Positions 1 through 8,759 of a stretch of 64,000 nucleotides of DNA are shown in pieces; positions within the stretch are counted from its first letter, which is position 1; every line of letters starts with the position of its first letter. The notes under the pieces were generated by a model. That model ran no database searches, had not been told where the DNA came from, and saw only the letters and a list, made by a program, of their open reading frames with translations. The position numbers and the translations under genes are program-made. This DNA is from Flavobacterium sp. 123 (lineage in GTDB: Bacteria; Bacteroidota; Bacteroidia; Flavobacteriales; Flavobacteriaceae): assembly GCF_003634825.1 (NCBI RefSeq), contig NZ_RBXD01000001.1, forward strand, positions 1 through 64,000, in the 5' to 3' direction.

Positions 1-736
1 AAGAGGTTTTTTTACTTCTAACAGAGACGGCGGACAAGGTTATGATGACATTTATAAATTCTTAGAAACTAAAAGACTTCTTTGTGAACAAGAATTATAT
101 GGAGAAATTACTGATCTTGAAACCTCAGCTTTATTGCCTGATGCAAAAGTAAGTTTGTTCGACAGCAGATTTAATCTGGTTAGTGTAACCAATTCTGATG
201 AAAAAGGAAATTATTCTTTTAACGTTGAATGCGGAAAAACATATAATGTAAGAGCTGAAAAAATAGAATATACTACCAAAGAACAAAAAGTTACTGTTGA
301 CGACAAAAGAGGGAAAACACATTTACCTATTGCCCTAGAAAAATCAACTTGTAAAGTAGCTATTGGCGATGATTTAGGAAAATGTTTTGGTATTAAAATG
401 ATTTATTTTGATCTAGACAAATACGACATCCGTAGAGAAGCCGCTTTTGATTTAGAAAAAATATTAGATGTTCTTAGTCAAAATCCAACTATGAAACTTG
501 ATATCAGATCACATACTGATAGCAGACAAACATTTAAATACAACGAAATTTTATCCGAAAAAAGAGCTAAATCAACGATCAATTGGTTAATTAAAAATGG
601 TGTTGACCCTAGTAGATTAACAGGAAGAGGATATGGCGAAACACAGTTAGTAAATCAATGTGCGGATGGTGTGAAATGTTCTGAAGAAGAACACCAACTT
701 AACAGACGTAGTGAATTTATAATTACAGGTTTGTAA
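1..736 (+). CDS. OmpA-family outer-membrane protein with PD40 repeat end (3' part)
   Basis: The frame is open from base 2, so the gene starts before the window; the TTG at 134 is internal. The visible order is the end of a PD40/WD40-like blade (GGQGYDDIY), a carboxypeptidase-regulatory-like beta-sandwich (about bases 95-340), then an OmpA peptidoglycan-binding domain (about bases 390-733) with MIYFDLDKYDI, RSHTDSR, a GYGE turn and a closing NRRSEFII. The protein should sit in the outer membrane or periplasm and anchor it to peptidoglycan. In Bacteroidota such proteins commonly pair with PorP/SprF-like proteins; the upstream partner is not visible here. A strong terminator follows at 759. Confidence 0.88.
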   Translation, partial: RGFFTSNRDGGQGYDDIYKFLETKRLLCEQELYGEITDLETSALLPDAKVSLFDSRFNLVSVTNSDEKGNYSFNVECGKTYNVRAEKIEYTTKEQKVTVDDKRGKTHLPIALEKSTCKVAIGDDLGKCFGIKMIYFDLDKYDIRREAAFDLEKILDVLSQNPTMKLDIRSHTDSRQTFKYNEILSEKRAKSTINWLIKNGVDPSRLTGRGYGETQLVNQCADGVKCSEEEHQLNRRSEFIITGL

Positions 737-758
737 GATTCACTTATATATAAAAACT

Positions 759-797
759 AAAGCAGCTAATGATATAAAACCCATTAGCTGCTTTTTT
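759..797 (+). terminator. Intrinsic terminator after the OmpA-family gene
   Basis: A near-perfect hairpin has arms AAAGCAGCTAATG and CATTAGCTGCTTT around a short AT-rich loop. A run of T follows on the plus strand. Confidence 0.85.
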
Positions 798-1065
798 TAT
801 AATGTAGAATTAGGAGCAATAGCCGTTTATAGTATTACAAATTAAACTAAATAAATAATCTGTGATAAAACCGTATTATAAAAATTTTTTTAAACTGGAT
901 CCGAAAACAACCGCTAATATTGTTTTTTTAAAGTGTTTAGAAAGGTTTAAAGCATCTTTTTATTAAAGTTTTATAAATACACATACTTATAATTTAGACC
1001 AAAAAAAAGGCTCAATTATCAATAACAATTGAATCCGTTTTACATTTTCAAACTAACCGAAAATA
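798..1065. other. AT-rich intergenic stretch with no recognised feature
   Basis: Between the OmpA terminator and the duplicated CAP block I see no ORF with family resemblance, no perfect TAnnTTTG element and no strong hairpin. It may be spacer DNA. Confidence 0.4.
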
Positions 1066-1078
1066 CAATCCTTCCAAT

Positions 1079-1109
1079 AAAAAAAGGCTATCTTTTCAGA
1101 TAGCCTTTT
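1079..1109 (-). terminator. Terminator of CAP gene copy A
   Basis: Arms AAGGCTATCT and AGATAGCCTT surround a TTTC loop. A run of A on the plus strand gives the U-tract for the minus-strand transcript. It is repeated exactly at 1937. Confidence 0.85.
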
Positions 1110-1130
1110 GAATATTTAAACCAAACTTAT

Positions 1131-1640
1131 TTACATTTTTATGAAGATGTTGGTATAGTATTTTTTTCCAGTAGTTGGGTTCTCTCTTACTGCTATTCCA
1201 AAATGTGTAAAATCACCTTCGATATTTTCTTTATGTCCTGGACTATTTAACCATGCATTTAATGCTGCTTGTGGAGTTGCAAAATTATAAGCTATATTTT
1301 CTGCTACTGTTTTTGCTCCTACTTTTTTCATGATGTCTTCTGATCTTGCTACAAAATCATCGTGGCTTACTACATTATTAGTAATCATATAAGTATCATG
1401 AGCTTCACATTTATAAGATACGTAATCATTTTTTTCTAATGCATTTAATCCAATACTTACTCTATAAGTATTTATCAATTGCATAGTTTCTAATTCAGTA
1501 GCACTGTATGAATATTTAACTAATGAAGAAGATGAAGTTGTTGAACTTACGTCTGTTGAATCTGCTGAATCTGGTGAACAAGAATTAACGGAGTACATAA
1601 TTGCTATTAGCATTAACGAACGGATAATTATTGATTTCAT
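1131..1640 (-). CDS. CAP/SCP-domain lipoprotein, copy A
   Basis: This is a 169-residue secreted protein. I chose the ATG at 1640 because it opens a lipoprotein signal peptide with lipobox VNSC; the frame stays open upstream but that part looks non-coding. The mature part is a single CAP (SCP/PR1/YkwD-like) domain, with helix LETMQLINTYR, the NNVVSHDDF region and the signature NSPGHKENIEGDFTHFGIAV near the C-terminus. The family's substrate in bacteria is mostly unknown; some members act at the envelope. It is nearly identical to the gene at 1989, with only two silent differences. A promoter-like TAGATTTG lies at 1698. Confidence 0.85.
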   Translation of the reverse strand: MKSIIIRSLMLIAIMYSVNSCSPDSADSTDVSSTTSSSSLVKYSYSATELETMQLINTYRVSIGLNALEKNDYVSYKCEAHDTYMITNNVVSHDDFVARSEDIMKKVGAKTVAENIAYNFATPQAALNAWLNSPGHKENIEGDFTHFGIAVRENPTTGKKYYTNIFIKM

Positions 1641-1697
1641 GACTAGGTAATTTAAATGTTGGTATTCAGTGTTAATTTTTGTTCCTTTATTATGGTA

Positions 1698-1740
1698 CAA
1701 ATCTACATCAAATATCGTTAAAGTACACAATAAAATCGAT
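1698..1740 (-). promoter_or_regulatory. Promoter region of CAP copy A with shared upstream motif
   Basis: Read on the minus strand, TAGATTTG (1698-1705) is a perfect Bacteroidota -7 match. A TTG (1728-1730) lies 22 bp upstream, inside ATCGATTTTATTGTG (1726-1740). The same motif recurs at 2584-2598 and 2998-3012. It could be a common operator or part of the -33 box. Confidence 0.5.
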
Positions 1741-1868
1741 GAACTACATCTTTTTTATATTTACATGCGATATTTCCTAACTTTTTAATCAATTTTAAAT
1801 CCGCTATTTAGCAAAAATTAAATCTTTAGTTTTTAATCTATTACCTAATTCTTTAATCCCTAAATAAA

Positions 1869-1923
1869 ACTTTACATCATCTAGTTATTGCTAAAACTAA
1901 TTTTTACATAAATCACTAGCATT
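1869..1923. other. Spacer between the two CAP duplication copies
   Basis: These 55 bp are not part of the repeat. With the repeated flanks, the gene-free stretch from 1641 to 1988 holds only copy A's promoter and upstream DNA and copy B's terminator. Confidence 0.6.
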
Positions 1924-1936
1924 CAATCCTTCCAAT

Positions 1937-1967
1937 AAAAAAAGGCTATCTTTTCAGATAGCCTTTT
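1937..1967 (-). terminator. Terminator of CAP gene copy B
   Basis: Same hairpin and U-tract as at 1079, carried along by the duplication. Confidence 0.85.
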
Positions 1968-1988
1968 GAATATTTAAACCAAACTTAT

Positions 1989-2498
1989 TTACATTTTTAT
2001 GAAGATGTTGGTATAGTATTTTTTTCCAGTAGTTGGGTTCTCTCTTACTGCTATTCCAAAGTGTGTAAAATCACCTTCGATATTTTCTTTATGTCCTGGA
2101 CTATTTAACCATGCATTTAATGCTGCTTGTGGAGTTGCAAAATTATAAGCTATATTTTCTGCTACTGTTTTTGCTCCTACTTTTTTCATGATGTCTTCTG
2201 ATCTTGCTACAAAATCATCGTGGCTTACTACATTATTAGTAATCATATAAGTATCATGAGCTTCACATTTATAAGATACGTAATCATTTTTTTCTAATGC
2301 ATTTAATCCAATACTTACTCTATAAGTATTTATCAATTGCATAGTTTCTAATTCAGTAGCACTATATGAATATTTAACTAATGAAGAAGATGAAGTTGTT
2401 GAACTTACGTCTGTTGAATCTGCTGAATCTGGTGAACAAGAATTAACGGAGTACATAATTGCTATTAGCATTAACGAACGGATAATTATTGATTTCAT
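1989..2498 (-). CDS. CAP/SCP-domain lipoprotein, copy B
   Basis: This 169-residue lipoprotein has the same amino-acid sequence as the protein from 1131-1640. The ATG at 2498 opens the signal peptide with lipobox VNSC; the CAP domain follows with NSPGHKENIEG near the end. The nucleotide differences from copy A within the gene are two synonymous changes (a His codon and a Tyr codon). It has its own promoter-like region (TAGATTTG at 2556) and its own terminator, so both copies could be expressed, giving a simple dosage increase. Confidence 0.85.
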   Translation of the reverse strand: MKSIIIRSLMLIAIMYSVNSCSPDSADSTDVSSTTSSSSLVKYSYSATELETMQLINTYRVSIGLNALEKNDYVSYKCEAHDTYMITNNVVSHDDFVARSEDIMKKVGAKTVAENIAYNFATPQAALNAWLNSPGHKENIEGDFTHFGIAVRENPTTGKKYYTNIFIKM

Positions 2499-2555
2499 GA
2501 CTAGGTAATTTAAATGTTGGTATTCAGTGTTAATTTTTGTTCCTTTATTATGGTA

Positions 2556-2598
2556 CAAATCTACATCAAATATCGTTAAAATACACAATAAAATCGAC
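2556..2598 (-). promoter_or_regulatory. Promoter region of CAP copy B with shared upstream motif
   Basis: Minus-strand TAGATTTG (2556-2563) has TTG 22 bp upstream within GTCGATTTTATTGTG (2584-2598). This matches copy A and the site at 2971-3012. Confidence 0.5.
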
Positions 2599-2849
2599 AA
2601 ACTACATCTTTTTTGTATTTACATAAGATATTTCCTAACTTTTTAATCAATTTTAAATCCGCTATTTAGCAAAAATTAAATCTTTAGTTTTTAATCTATT
2701 ACCCAATTCTTTAATCCCTAAATAAAGTTTATGTAATCGAAGTAGAATTGAAAATCATAAACCACTATTACTTTAATGATGTTACACATTAAGCATCTGG
2801 TTATTAAATGAATAAAAAAAAATATGATTACACTTTAATAAATTATGGT

Positions 2850-2964
2850 GCAAAAAAAACCATTATTACTTTTGAAGTAATAATGGTTCATAATTGTTAA
2901 ATTTAAAGTAGATGTGGGGCAAAAACTTCAAAAATATTTCAAAACAAAAACCTTGTTTGAAATT
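2850..2964 (-). ncRNA. Candidate small RNA between a promoter and a terminator
   Basis: A perfect TACATTTG element (2971-2978) is followed by about 110 nt and then a 14-bp terminator hairpin (2858-2888). There is no ORF of useful length; the only ATG, at 2891, sits at the hairpin and gives 18 codons. It could be a small regulatory RNA, or the hairpin could merely end the pdxH transcript. The upstream motif shared with the CAP promoters hints at co-regulation. This is inference from sequence signals only. Confidence 0.3.
2852..2888 (-). terminator. Intrinsic terminator (candidate sRNA and/or pdxH)
   Basis: Perfect 14-bp arms AACCATTATTACTT and AAGTAATAATGGTT surround a TTG loop. Eight A on the plus side form the U-tract for minus-strand transcription. 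Confidence 0.85.
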
Positions 2965-2970
2965 GATATT

Positions 2971-3012
2971 CAAATGTAGTAATAAAATCGACTAAGTCAC
3001 AATAAAATCGAC
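2971..3012 (-). promoter_or_regulatory. Promoter-like site with two copies of the CAP-type motif
   Basis: TACATTTG (2971-2978, minus strand) is a perfect -7 element. TTG at 3000-3002 lies 21 bp upstream within GTCGATTTTATTGTG (2998-3012). A second partial copy, GTCGATTTTATTA (2980-2992), is placed 20 bp away, about two helical turns, as expected for tandem protein-binding sites. Confidence 0.45.
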
Positions 3013-3054
3013 GAAATGCGTGTTTTTTATATAAAACAATGTATTTATCTTACA

Positions 3055-3699
3055 TTAAGGAGATAATCTGTCTATCTTCCAAGAATAATCTTCTTGACTC
3101 GTATACCGTATTCTATCATGCAATCGATTTGGTCTTCCTTGCCAAAATTCGACTTCAAACGGAACAACTAGATATCCTCCCCAATGTTTAGGTCTTGGAA
3201 TTACAATCCCTTCATAATCATTTTCTAATTGTTTTAAGTTTTCTTCCAAAAAATCTCGTGAAGGTACTACTTCGCTCTGATTAGATACTATTGCGCCTAA
3301 CTTACTCCCTGTTGGTCTAGAATCAAAATAACCATCTGATATGTTTTCAGAAGTTTTTTGAGCGATACCTTTTATTATTACTTGGCGTTCCATACTTGAC
3401 CAAAAAAACGATAGACATATATTAGGATTGTTTTCTATAGCCCTTCCCTTTTCTGAATTGTAATTAGTATAGAAAATAAATCCTTCCTCATTAAATTTCT
3501 TTAATAAGACAACTCTTGATTTTGGGAAACCATCTACTCCTATTGTAGCAACAGTCATAGCATTAACCTCTTCATTTCCACCAAAATCTTCTACTTCATG
3601 AAACCATCTATTAAAAAGATTAATAGGATCCTCTGGAATATTGGATTCTAATAATTCACTTTTATTATATGATTTTCTATAATTACTTAAATCTTTCAT
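3055..3699 (-). CDS. pdxH: Pyridoxamine/pyridoxine 5'-phosphate oxidase
   Basis: This FMN-dependent cytoplasmic enzyme makes pyridoxal 5'-phosphate in the last step of vitamin B6 synthesis and salvage. The protein is 214 residues, normal for PdxH. It starts MKDLSNYRKSY, has the FMN-binding stretch SRVVLLKKF and GFIFYTNYNSEKGRAI, and ends in the family's WKIDRLSP. I took the ATG at 3699 over the GTG two codons earlier. It lies 65 bp downstream of rnz on the same strand and may be the last gene of the pyrR-pyrB-rnz group. Confidence 0.93.
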   Translation of the reverse strand: MKDLSNYRKSYNKSELLESNIPEDPINLFNRWFHEVEDFGGNEEVNAMTVATIGVDGFPKSRVVLLKKFNEEGFIFYTNYNSEKGRAIENNPNICLSFFWSSMERQVIIKGIAQKTSENISDGYFDSRPTGSKLGAIVSNQSEVVPSRDFLEENLKQLENDYEGIVIPRPKHWGGYLVVPFEVEFWQGRPNRLHDRIRYTSQEDYSWKIDRLSP

Positions 3700-3764
3700 G
3701 TTCACTAGTATTTCAACCTATTATACCTTAGTCCAATAGTATTGTTTATAATATATCTTTCAAA

Positions 3765-4670
3765 TTAAAAATCAAATGATGCGCCATCATCAGCCAGAAG
3801 TACATTAGGGAAAATTTGCGAAGCTTCTTCTTTGAATTGACTTAATCCGTCATATCTAGTAGAATAATGCCCTAAAACAAGTTGTTTTACGTTTGCCTTC
3901 AAAGCAATTTTAGCGGCGTCCTGTGCTGTAGAATGCAATGTTTTTTGAGCCAAAGTTTCTTCTGATTGTAAGAACGTTGATTCGTGATATAAAATATCTA
4001 CATTTTCAATTATGGGAACAATTGCTTCGTTATAAACCGTATCAGAACAAAATGCATAGCTCTTGGCAGGAAGGGGATCAAAAGTTAACTCCCCATTTTT
4101 AATAATTCTACCATCTTCTAGAGTAATGTCTTTCCCGTTTTTTATATTTTGATAATAACAACTATCTATTTCGTAATTCTGAACTGCATCTACATTTAGT
4201 TTTCGCTCTCCTATTTTTTCTTGGAACAAAAAACCATTTGTATAAATTCTATGTTTTAAAGGTATTGTTTTGACTAAAACCTTTTCATCTTCATAAATTA
4301 CTTCGCTCCCATCCGATTCTAATTCATGAAAAAACAAATTGTAATTAGTCCATGAATTTGACAAACGCAATTGAAGTTTTATGATTTCTTTTATTCCTTT
4401 TGGGCCGTATAGGTGTAAATCTGTTACTCTATTAAGTAATGTAAAAGTAGAAATTAAACCAATCAGTCCAAAAAAATGATCTCCATGCAAATGGGAAATG
4501 AAAATATGATTGATTTTTGAAAACCTAATTTTGTTTTTACGCAATTGTACTTGCGTTCCTTCGCCACAATCGATTAAAAAAAGTCTGTTTCTTATTTCCA
4601 ATAACTGAGACGTTGGATTCGTAAAGGTTCGAGGAGTTGCAGCATAGCAACCAAGAATGGTAAGTTTCAA
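3765..4670 (-). CDS. rnz: Ribonuclease Z
   Basis: This metallo-beta-lactamase-fold endonuclease cleaves the 3' trailer of tRNA precursors. At 301 residues it is the short (ElaC-type) form. The zinc motif SHLHGDH is at residues 59-65. Further ligands fall in the FCSDT and YHESTF segments and in the late VLGHYSTR. CCA-less tRNA genes, as seen at 59719-59993, are the expected substrates. It follows the STAS-like gene by 78 bp, likely in one transcript. Confidence 0.95.
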   Translation of the reverse strand: MKLTILGCYAATPRTFTNPTSQLLEIRNRLFLIDCGEGTQVQLRKNKIRFSKINHIFISHLHGDHFFGLIGLISTFTLLNRVTDLHLYGPKGIKEIIKLQLRLSNSWTNYNLFFHELESDGSEVIYEDEKVLVKTIPLKHRIYTNGFLFQEKIGERKLNVDAVQNYEIDSCYYQNIKNGKDITLEDGRIIKNGELTFDPLPAKSYAFCSDTVYNEAIVPIIENVDILYHESTFLQSEETLAQKTLHSTAQDAAKIALKANVKQLVLGHYSTRYDGLSQFKEEASQIFPNVLLADDGASFDF

Positions 4671-4748
4671 ATTAAAGTTTATTCGGTTATTTATTGATTT
4701 AGCAAATTGATTGCTGTTAACTAAAATTCAAATACTAAGTTCCAGCAA

Positions 4749-5081
4749 CTAAAACCCTAAATCTCTTTCTATTTCTTCCATTTCAATGATATCGTGTGCC
4801 TCTAGTAAAGAAGGAACAACTGCAAGTTTTGCAGGAACTGCATTATAATCAAAATCAGAGGCAACTACAATAAAAGATTTTTTTGCTTTTTTTTGTTGCT
4901 TGGATAGCGGCAAAAACAATTTTATTTCATCAACAGTCAACGCAGTACAATGCAATAAATCTATAATAACATTGTGTTTCTCGTATGATTTAAACTGCTG
5001 GTTTACTTTTGCAAAAAAAGAATTAAAGTCACCTTGTGTGTCTTTAATTGTTATCGTGTGCCCTTTTTGATCTACTTTCAT
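4749..5081 (-). CDS. Small STAS-like protein next to rnz
   Basis: The protein is 110 residues, cytoplasmic, with no signal peptide. Its pattern resembles a STAS/anti-sigma-antagonist fold: a strand NVIIDLLHC, then LTVDEIKLFLPLSKQQKKAKKS, a strand SFIVVASD, and a terminal acidic helix. I do not see the exact phosphorylatable Ser/Thr of SpoIIAA, so a regulatory role is only suggested. It lies between pyrB (72 bp) and rnz (78 bp). Some annotations may call it ribonuclease Z by position, but it has no metal motif. Confidence 0.7.
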   Translation of the reverse strand: MKVDQKGHTITIKDTQGDFNSFFAKVNQQFKSYEKHNVIIDLLHCTALTVDEIKLFLPLSKQQKKAKKSFIVVASDFDYNAVPAKLAVVPSLLEAHDIIEMEEIERDLGF

Positions 5082-5153
5082 TTTTTTTAGTTTCAGAGAC
5101 TGCTACATTGCAGAAGGTTACTAACTAGCTAAGCTACTGTGTTTTCTGTAAAA

Positions 5154-6080
5154 TTATTGAATTTTTGAAGCTAAAAGATAAATTACAGCCATTCGTATTG
5201 CAACTCCATTTTCTACTTGATTCAGAATTACAGATTGCTGAGAATCTGCCACATCGCTAGTAATTTCAACCCCACGATTGATAGGTCCGGGATGCATTAT
5301 CACGATTTCTTTATCAAGAGAATCTAAAAGCTGTTTGTCAACTCCGTATTGCTGAGCATATTCTCTTGTAGAAGGGAAAAAGTTCACATCCATTCTTTCA
5401 TTTTGCACACGCAACATATTTGCTACATCACACCATTCTAGTGCTTTTCGCAAATTTGGTTCTACAGTAACTCCTAGAGATTCAATATATTTGGGAATTA
5501 AGGTTTTTGGCCCACAAACTTTTACCTCTGCGCCTTGCATTTGCAGCGCATATATATTAGATAATGCGACTCTTGAATGCAGAATATCACCTACAATTAC
5601 CACTTTTTTTCCAGCTACATCTCCTAATTTCTCTCTGATCGAATAACTATCTAATAGCGCTTGTGTAGGATGTTCATGAGCTCCATCTCCTGCATTTACA
5701 ATACTGGCTTTTACATTTTTTGATAAAAAATAAGCAGCTCCTGGATTTGCATGACGCATAACAACCATGTCAACTTTCATCGAAAGAATATTATTTACCG
5801 TATCGATAAGCGTTTCTCCTTTTTTAACGGATGATTGTGCAGCCGAAAAGCTTATCACATCTGCGGATAATCTCTTTTGGGCTAACTCAAAAGAAAGTTT
5901 AGTTCTGGTACTGTTTTCAAAAAATATATTGGCAATCGTAATATCTCGTAATGAAGGTACTTTTTTGATGGGTCTATTAATAACTTCTTTAAAATGATCG
6001 GCTGTTTCAAAAATAAGGTCAATATCTTTCTTGTTGATATATTTTATTCCTAATAAATGATTTACGCTAAGTTCGCTCAT
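5154..6080 (-). CDS. pyrB: Aspartate carbamoyltransferase catalytic subunit
   Basis: The enzyme joins carbamoyl phosphate to aspartate, the committed step of pyrimidine synthesis. The protein is 308 residues. The carbamoyl-phosphate loop FFENSTRTK has STRT at 57-60, HPTQALLD is at 137-144 and the aspartate-side HPGPINRG is near residue 265. No regulatory pyrI gene follows, as is usual when PyrR controls the operon. The start is 8 bp after the pyrR stop, so the two are translationally close. Confidence 0.96.
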   Translation of the reverse strand: MSELSVNHLLGIKYINKKDIDLIFETADHFKEVINRPIKKVPSLRDITIANIFFENSTRTKLSFELAQKRLSADVISFSAAQSSVKKGETLIDTVNNILSMKVDMVVMRHANPGAAYFLSKNVKASIVNAGDGAHEHPTQALLDSYSIREKLGDVAGKKVVIVGDILHSRVALSNIYALQMQGAEVKVCGPKTLIPKYIESLGVTVEPNLRKALEWCDVANMLRVQNERMDVNFFPSTREYAQQYGVDKQLLDSLDKEIVIMHPGPINRGVEITSDVADSQQSVILNQVENGVAIRMAVIYLLASKIQ

Positions 6081-6088
6081 TTTTACTT

Positions 6089-6634
6089 TTATTGATTATT
6101 ATTAATTAAAAAAACACCATCCTCACCATCTTGTTCTTCCCAGCAAACCTTAACTTTTTCACCATTTATAGCATCGACCTGACGACCTCTATAATCGGGC
6201 TGAATAGGTAAATCTCTACTAAAACGTCTGTCAATTAAAGTCAATAGTTCAATACTAGATGGTCTTCCAAAAGATTGTATGGCAGTCAAAGCGGAACGAA
6301 TACTTCTTCCGGTAAACAAAACATCATCTATGAAAATTACTTTTTTATTTTCAACAATGAAATCAAGATTTGTTTTATTGGCTTCTAATGGTTTATTGGT
6401 TCTACGAAAATCATCTCTGAAAAAGGTAATATCTAAATATCCCAAAGTAATTTTGGGCGTATTATATTCTGTTTCTAAAATTTTCTTTAAACGTTCTGCT
6501 AAATAAACACCTCTTGGCTGAATTCCAACCAATATAGTATCTGAAAAATCTAAGTGCTTTTCAATCAACTGGCAGGCCAAACGATGTAGTATGATAGTAA
6601 CTTCTTTTGCAGTAAGTAATACTTTTTGACTCAT
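6089..6634 (-). CDS. pyrR: PyrR bifunctional regulator / uracil phosphoribosyltransferase
   Basis: The protein is 181 residues starting at MSQKVLLTAKEV. I chose the ATG at 6634 because the frame's earlier TTG falls in the promoter element. It has the type I phosphoribosyltransferase PRPP loop VIFIDDVLFTGRS (residues 99-111) and the family's RGVYLAERL and DFRR segments. In other bacteria PyrR binds pyr mRNA to control attenuation and also salvages uracil. I do not see an obvious anti-antiterminator hairpin in the short leader here, so the RNA-binding mode is unproven. Confidence 0.93.
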   Translation of the reverse strand: MSQKVLLTAKEVTIILHRLACQLIEKHLDFSDTILVGIQPRGVYLAERLKKILETEYNTPKITLGYLDITFFRDDFRRTNKPLEANKTNLDFIVENKKVIFIDDVLFTGRSIRSALTAIQSFGRPSSIELLTLIDRRFSRDLPIQPDYRGRQVDAINGEKVKVCWEEQDGEDGVFLINNNQ

Positions 6635-6658
6635 AATAAAGTGTAGTGTTTGGTTGTG

Positions 6659-6666
6659 CAAATATA
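6659..6666 (-). promoter_or_regulatory. Likely pyrR operon -7 element
   Basis: TATATTTG on the minus strand is a perfect TAnnTTTG. It implies a leader of only about 20 nt before the pyrR ATG at 6634. No clear -33 TTG is seen at the usual distance. Confidence 0.5.
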
Positions 6667-6830
6667 CAAATTCCGATTTATGATTTATTAATTATATGAT
6701 GAGAAAATAAAATCCTTTATTTTTTTTCTAAAGAAACCTAATTTATAAGTGCTTTTTATATTAAAAACAGTCGTGATTTTTAACTAAAAGGCGCCTTTCA
6801 AAAGTATGCGTTTTTTTATAAAACTTATTC

Positions 6831-6863
6831 AAAAAAAAGCCCCAAATAAAAAATTTGAGGCTT
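6831..6863 (-). terminator. Terminator of the ABC-F gene
   Basis: Arms AAGCCcCAAAT and ATTTGAGGCTT form a stem with one bulge. Eight A on the plus strand provide the U-tract. Confidence 0.8.
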
Positions 6864-6895
6864 GCTATTTATTTTAGTTTTTGTGTTTCAAAAAC

Positions 6896-8521
<1,626 letters not shown>

Positions 8522-8536
8522 TTATTAATTTTGCTG

Positions 8537-8544
8537 CAAAAGTA
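8537..8544 (-). promoter_or_regulatory. Likely -7 element of the ABC-F gene
   Basis: TACTTTTG on the minus strand is a perfect TAnnTTTG, 25 bp upstream of the ATG at 8512. No clear -33 TTG is seen. Confidence 0.45.
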
Positions 8545-8616
8545 ATTAAAAGTGCTCAGTCTTGGGTATTTAGTAAGTAGTTTTTTTTATTGCTACAATT
8601 CGCTTTGGGATTCTTT

Positions 8617-8712
8617 TTACAAACCGACTTCTAAACGTTCAAAATTAGGCAACACTTTAAAAACAAATCCTTCTTTATTGATTCTAAAATTGACAATTAA
8701 AGCATATCCCAA
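8617..8712 (-). other. Short open frame, possible gene remnant
   Basis: Thirty-one codons, from a TTG just after the nagB terminator to a TAA, read as plausible protein sequence (for example GFVFKVLPNFERLEVGL) in otherwise non-coding DNA. There is no ATG and no promoter element. It may be the decayed C-terminus of a lost gene or chance. I do not recognise a family. Confidence 0.2.
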
Positions 8713-8743
8713 AAAAAAAGCTTGGTAATTTCTTACCAAGCTT
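8711..8743 (-). terminator. Terminator of the nagB-PIG-L gene
   Basis: Perfect 11-bp arms AAGCTTGGTAA and TTACCAAGCTT surround a TTTC loop. Nine A on the plus strand give the U-tract. Confidence 0.87.
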
Positions 8744-8759
8744 ACTAAACCTAAACCGA

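Larger units (their letters stand above)
1066..1868. repeat. Tandem duplication, copy A (CAP gene unit)
   Basis: About 803 bp of near-identical sequence recurs 858 bp further on at 1924-2726. Each copy carries one CAP gene, its terminator, its promoter region and about 130 bp of upstream DNA. The copies are separated by 55 bp (1869-1923). Inside the coding region I count only two differences, both silent, which points to a recent duplication or ongoing gene conversion. Confidence 0.93.
1924..2726. repeat. Tandem duplication, copy B (CAP gene unit)
   Basis: This is the second copy of the 803-bp unit described at 1066. Divergence begins abruptly after the shared TAAATAAA at both right ends (1861-1868 and 2719-2726). 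The upstream non-coding part has a handful of substitutions, more than the coding part. Confidence 0.93.

Noticed and set aside
134..736. OmpA-family gene starting at TTG 134
   Set aside because: The frame continues upstream to base 2 with a clear PD40-like blade end, so 134 is internal.
2835..2891. 18-codon ORF starting with ATG at 2891
   Set aside because: It is encoded almost entirely by the terminator hairpin and its T-run; no family resemblance.
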